From SZUA-426 sp041666155 (GTDB taxonomy: Bacteria > Spirochaetota > Spirochaetia > Treponematales > Breznakiellaceae): a stretch of 9,320 nucleotides of DNA. Shown here in pieces: positions 6,369 through 9,320 of this stretch (position 1 is its first letter; each line of letters begins with the position of its first letter). Made by a program: the position numbers and the translations under genes. The stretch spans positions 1 to 9,320 of the forward strand of contig JBAYHM010000185.1 of the NCBI GenBank assembly GCA_041666155.1. Direction: 5' to 3'. The notes under the pieces were generated by a model. That model saw nothing but the letters and a program-made list of their open reading frames with translations. It did not search any database and had not been told where the DNA came from.

Positions 6369-8285
6369 ATGTCGCCTGAAGCCGTTCCGATCTGCTATAC
6401 TGACGACGATTCCGTTATGATCGTCGTTATAGCCCCGTACGAAAAACTGAAGGCCACGGCCGACTCGTTGCTGGACCGTTACGATATCCCGATACGAACA
6501 GTAGTCGGTGATCTCGGCGTTGCCTTATTCCCCGCGCGCGCCGCCGCGGCCGAAGGTTCGATCATCGTCAGCCGAGGCGGTACCGCGAAACTCATCCGAG
6601 AAACGCTCGGCGTGGACGTGATAGAGATCGGCGTCTCTCAGTTCGAACTCCTGCGCGTGCTCAAGCCCTTTATCGGAGGGAGCCGTCGCGTGGCGGTCGT
6701 CGGGTTCCGATCCCTGACTGATCACGCCGAGGATCTCTGCCGCATCCTGGATATTCCCGCCGTCTGCCTACCAATAGACTATGAGGCGGAAATCGGTGAG
6801 CGTATGCGTTCGCTGGCCGGCATGGATATCGATTGCCTTATCGGCGATATGGTGTCCATCAGGTCGGCGGAAAGCGTTCACGCCGAGCTTCACTTGATTG
6901 AATCCGGCGCCGACGCCATCAAAGAGGCGCTCGACAAAGCCGCGGTCGTCGCGCGGAGCGTGCGGCAGCGAAGGGAAAGTGATCTGCGTATCCGCGCAGT
7001 CTTCAACGCGGTTCAGGACGGGATTGTCTCCGTGGACAAGGACGGTCTTGTGGATCAGCTGAATCCGAAGGCCGGGGAACTGTTGGGTTCGGAAAACCCC
7101 CGGGGACGTTCCATCGATTCCGTCATTCCCAATTTTGATTTTAAGCACATCATGTCGGAAGGACGCGACTCTTTCGGCAAGATCGCGGAGATCCATGGAC
7201 ACCGCACGGTCGTCAACGTCACTCCGATCATGATGCAGGGCCGCGCCGAGGGCGCGGTCGCGGTAATCCAAGAAGTCGGCAAAATCCAAGACCTGGAAAA
7301 AAGGGTACGGAAGCAGCTTTTTGCCAAGGGCTTGTTCACTAAGTACCGGTTTGATGATATTTTGATCGATTCACCGGTCATGAAACGCTGCGTTGAGGTA
7401 GCCAAGCAATACGCTCGCGCTTCCGGCAGCATCGTTATCTTCGGCGAAACGGGTACCGGTAAGGAACTCCTCGCTCAGAGTATCCACAACGAGAGCGCGG
7501 TCCATGACGGTCCGTTCGTCGCGATCAACTGCGGCGCCCTGCCGCCCACGCTTCTGGAAAGCGAACTGTTCGGCTACGTGGAAGGCGCCTTCACCGGTGC
7601 CGTAAAGGGCGGAAAAGCCGGACTTTTCGAGCTTGCGCACGAAGGCACAATCTTCCTGGACGAGATAAATGAGCTTGATTTCCAGCTTCAGACGAAATTG
7701 CTCCGTGTCCTGCAGGAACGCGAGGTCATGCGGGTCGGCGATACGAAGGTGATTCCCGTATCGGTCCGCGTTCTCGCCGCCTCCAATGTGCCGCTCCGCG
7801 AAGAGGTCGCGAAAGGCCGAATGCGCAAAGACCTTTTCTACCGTCTCAACGTCCTGGATATCCGCATACCTCCGCTTCGCGAACGCCCGGACGACATCAT
7901 TACTCTCTTTGACCAATTTGCTAAAAACTGCGCGGAGCGGAACGGCGATCCGGCTCCCAGCCGCCTGACCACCGCGTTTTCCGAGCGGCTTCGGTCATAT
8001 CAGTGGCCCGGAAATGTGCGGGAATTGGAGAACGCCGCTGAAAAATACGTGGTGCTCCGCAGGCTGATGGCCGATGAGGATGCCTCGGTTCTCGTCACGG
8101 AGTCTCTCGGAGACGCCGAATCGACCGGTGTGGAACCCGCGGGGGCCGGATATGCCGGTACTCTTGAAGAGATTGAACGTAGAGCCGCCCGTGCCGTTTT
8201 TAGCGAGGAAGGCGGTAATGTGACCCGTGCGGCGAAACGTTTGGGCGTGGATCGGCAGACGCTTCGAAAAAAACTTGGCCCCTGA
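6369..8285 (+). CDS. Sigma-54-dependent transcriptional activator with PrpR_N sensor and PAS domain
   Basis: The frame from 6369 codes for 638 residues in four parts. A PrpR_N sensor spans about 17-200 with the signature IIVSRGGTAKLIRETL (65-80). A PAS domain follows at about 205-300 (VFNAVQDGIVSVDKDGLVDQ), then a short linker helix. The AAA+ domain spans about 326-555 with Walker A GETGTGKE (359-366), GAFTGA (406-411), Walker B TIFLDE (427-432), the RKDLFYRL arginine region (486-493) and WPGNVREL (546-553). A Fis-type HTH ends the protein (597-638, NVTRAAKRLGVDRQTLRKKL). All motifs for ATP hydrolysis and sigma-54 contact are intact. PrpR_N domains bind small metabolites (2-methylcitrate in PrpR), so a ligand linked to this pathway is likely. 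No receiver domain is present, so it is not a response regulator. The start is uncertain: no ribosome site precedes 6369, and Met17 at 6417, where the sensor domain begins, is an alternative. Last gene of the apparent operon. Confidence 0.95.
   Translation: MSPEAVPICYTDDDSVMIVVIAPYEKLKATADSLLDRYDIPIRTVVGDLGVALFPARAAAAEGSIIVSRGGTAKLIRETLGVDVIEIGVSQFELLRVLKPFIGGSRRVAVVGFRSLTDHAEDLCRILDIPAVCLPIDYEAEIGERMRSLAGMDIDCLIGDMVSIRSAESVHAELHLIESGADAIKEALDKAAVVARSVRQRRESDLRIRAVFNAVQDGIVSVDKDGLVDQLNPKAGELLGSENPRGRSIDSVIPNFDFKHIMSEGRDSFGKIAEIHGHRTVVNVTPIMMQGRAEGAVAVIQEVGKIQDLEKRVRKQLFAKGLFTKYRFDDILIDSPVMKRCVEVAKQYARASGSIVIFGETGTGKELLAQSIHNESAVHDGPFVAINCGALPPTLLESELFGYVEGAFTGAVKGGKAGLFELAHEGTIFLDEINELDFQLQTKLLRVLQEREVMRVGDTKVIPVSVRVLAASNVPLREEVAKGRMRKDLFYRLNVLDIRIPPLRERPDDIITLFDQFAKNCAERNGDPAPSRLTTAFSERLRSYQWPGNVRELENAAEKYVVLRRLMADEDASVLVTESLGDAESTGVEPAGAGYAGTLEEIERRAARAVFSEEGGNVTRAAKRLGVDRQTLRKKLGP
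6393..6401 (+). promoter_or_regulatory. Possible extended -10 element inside the start of the regulator gene
   Basis: TGCTATACT matches the extended -10 form TGnTATAAT at all but one base. Transcription from it would start near 6408, just before the alternative ATG at 6417. There is no recognisable -35 hexamer 16-18 bases upstream, so a chance match is quite possible. Confidence 0.2.
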
Positions 8286-8299
8286 TTTCGCGCTTTACC

Positions 8300-8329
8300 T
8301 TGACCCCACGTCGAACGACCTTTTATACT
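8300..8329 (+). promoter_or_regulatory. Sigma-70-type promoter for the cNMP-binding/GGDEF-like gene
   Basis: TTGACC (8300-8305) and TATACT (8324-8329) are each one base from the consensus, with an 18-base spacer. TTATAC at 8323-8328 would give 17. Transcription should start around 8336, giving a leader of about 15 bases before the ATG at 8351. The element lies in the 65-base gap after the regulator stop, where no terminator hairpin is visible, so it separates the last gene from the operon at least in part. Confidence 0.7.
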
Positions 8330-8337
8330 TGATAGAT

Positions 8338-8342
8338 GGAGG
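8338..8342 (+). promoter_or_regulatory. Ribosome binding site that decides the start at 8351
   Basis: GGAGG lies eight bases before the ATG at 8351. The in-frame ATG at 8336 overlaps this site, has no ribosome site of its own and falls at the predicted transcription start, so 8351 is preferred. Confidence 0.75.
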
Positions 8343-8350
8343 ACCTCATT

Positions 8351-9320
8351 ATGCCTCAGGCTTCCTCCGAAACGTCGGCGGATACGGTGTTCCTTCGGGG
8401 CGCCGAAATGTTTTCAGCTTTGCTGGACGACGATTTGACGTATATCTCTTCACGCTCAAGCTCCCTCACGATTCCCCGCGGTGGTCGATTGTTCCAGTCG
8501 GGGGATACGGCTCGTCGCTTTTTTATCGTCAAGAGCGGTTCGATACGCGTTTTCAGACCCCGATTTGACGGCGGCGAAGATGTTATGGCTTTGTTCGCGC
8601 CCGGCGACGCCTTGGGCGACTTCGATTTTGCGCGGGGCGCCGTGTACGACGCGTGCGCCGACGCGGTTACCGATTCCGAAATCATAGCTTTCCCCGGTGA
8701 CGGGCTTTGTATCGACGATTTGGCCCACGAGCGGCCGGATGTCGCTTCTCGGCTCAAATTGCGCTCCTTGGTCATGATTGCTTCTCGGCTTCGGTCTACG
8801 AATAAGTTGATATCGGAGAACGCTCCGTGGGTCCGCGAATTGCGGCGTCGCGCGTACGAAGATCCGGGCACCGGACTCTGGTCCCGCGCGTTTCTTGATG
8901 AAGAGGTCTCGCAAACCTTGGAAGGGCCGACGGCGATCATCGTACTCAAGCCGAACCATTTTAAAGACCTTGTGGATGAACGCGGTCACGCGGCCGGTGA
9001 CGAAGCCATGGTCAGGATCGCCGCTGTATTGAAAGAGCTGGTAAGGCGATTAGGCCGCGGTTGGGCAATCCGCATACGGAGCAATGAAACCGCTCTCGTC
9101 GTGCCGCAGGTGTCGGTGGAGGAAGCGCGCGAAACGGCGGAAACCGTTCGGCGCGAGATCGCCGCCATCGAACCCTTCGCCGCGGAAGGAACGTTTTCAC
9201 CGTACACATTCACCGCGACAGTCGTGTATTCATTGTGGCCGTCCGATGGCGCCGATTGGAGCGTTTTGTTCGGTTCTGCGTATGACGCCTGCATAGAAGC
9301 ATGGAAAGTCGGTGATACGC
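8351..9320 (+). CDS. cNMP-binding-like plus degenerate GGDEF-domain signalling protein, 3'-truncated by the window edge
   Basis: The frame stays open to the last base; 323 residues are visible. The N-terminal half (about 14-125) is a cupin-like cyclic-nucleotide-binding fold: IPRGGRLFQSGDTARRFFIVKSGSIRVFR (41-69 in two strands) and FAPGDALGDFD (82-92). Its phosphate-cassette Glu is Asp90 (GD for GE), and the usual Arg of the RAATV stretch is absent (YDACADAV), so cAMP binding is doubtful. A helix (130-168) leads to the GGDEF-like half, which starts with the linker DPGTGLWSRAFLDEE (171-185). This half keeps FKDLVDERGHAAGD (204-217) but has Lys200 in place of the first metal-binding Asp, Val208 for the guanine-contacting Asn, and RSNET (243-247) where GGDEF should stand. 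It is therefore probably not a diguanylate cyclase; it may act as a sensor or scaffold. No transmembrane segment or DNA-binding domain is seen in the visible part. It has its own promoter and no evident pathway link to the operon. Confidence 0.85.
   Translation, partial: MPQASSETSADTVFLRGAEMFSALLDDDLTYISSRSSSLTIPRGGRLFQSGDTARRFFIVKSGSIRVFRPRFDGGEDVMALFAPGDALGDFDFARGAVYDACADAVTDSEIIAFPGDGLCIDDLAHERPDVASRLKLRSLVMIASRLRSTNKLISENAPWVRELRRRAYEDPGTGLWSRAFLDEEVSQTLEGPTAIIVLKPNHFKDLVDERGHAAGDEAMVRIAAVLKELVRRLGRGWAIRIRSNETALVVPQVSVEEARETAETVRREIAAIEPFAAEGTFSPYTFTATVVYSLWPSDGADWSVLFGSAYDACIEAWKVGDT

Noticed and set aside
8456..8989. Minus-strand open frames within the terminal signalling gene
   Set aside because: The + strand frame from 8351 is open to the end of the window and carries cNMP-binding and GGDEF-like features; the reverse frames show none.

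Overview
The window is a single-strand catabolic and transport operon followed by a separate signalling gene. All nine genes are on the + strand, and coding sequence fills nearly everything. The long minus-strand frames are antisense shadows. The organism looks like a diderm bacterium of moderately high GC: it has a periplasmic binding protein with a cleavable signal peptide, strong GGAGG-type ribosome sites and a sigma-54 activator. The gene style, especially the last protein, which joins a cNMP-binding-like and a GGDEF-like domain, leans towards Spirochaetota, with Synergistota as an alternative. That placement is an inference from protein style, not something proved by the sequence.

Layout. 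1-624 is the C-terminal two thirds of a PdxA2-type 4-phospho-acid-sugar dehydrogenase, cut by the window edge. 674-1585 is a DapA/NAL-family Schiff-base lyase. 1582-2556 is a D-2-hydroxyacid dehydrogenase, overlapping the previous gene by ATGA. 2589-3308 is an RraA-like class II (metal-dependent) aldolase/decarboxylase. 3392-4354, 4378-4836 and 4858-6360 form a complete tripartite tricarboxylate transporter (TctC-, TctB- and TctA-like). 6369-8285 is a sigma-54-dependent activator with an N-terminal PrpR_N sensor, a PAS domain, a AAA+ domain and a Fis-type HTH. A recognisable sigma-70-type promoter at 8300-8329 then drives a cNMP-binding/GGDEF-like protein from 8351 that runs off the right edge.

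How the genes may work together (inference). The Tct system imports a carboxylated compound, probably a sugar acid or hydroxy-dicarboxylate. The four enzymes convert it through 2-keto acids to central metabolites: PdxA2 oxidises a 4-phospho-hydroxyacid, the two unrelated pyruvate-type lyases cleave or dehydrate keto acids, and the 2-hydroxyacid dehydrogenase interconverts a hydroxy and a keto acid. The PrpR_N/PAS activator probably senses the substrate or an intermediate and switches on a sigma-54 promoter, which I could not find convincingly inside the window. A DUF1537 kinase, the usual partner of PdxA2, would be expected just upstream.

Most unusual points: the combination of enzymes in one operon, the non-DapA active-site loops of the lyase, and the terminal protein, whose GGDEF and cyclic-nucleotide signatures are both degenerate. 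No RNA genes, CRISPR arrays, insertion sequences or convincing intrinsic terminators were seen.
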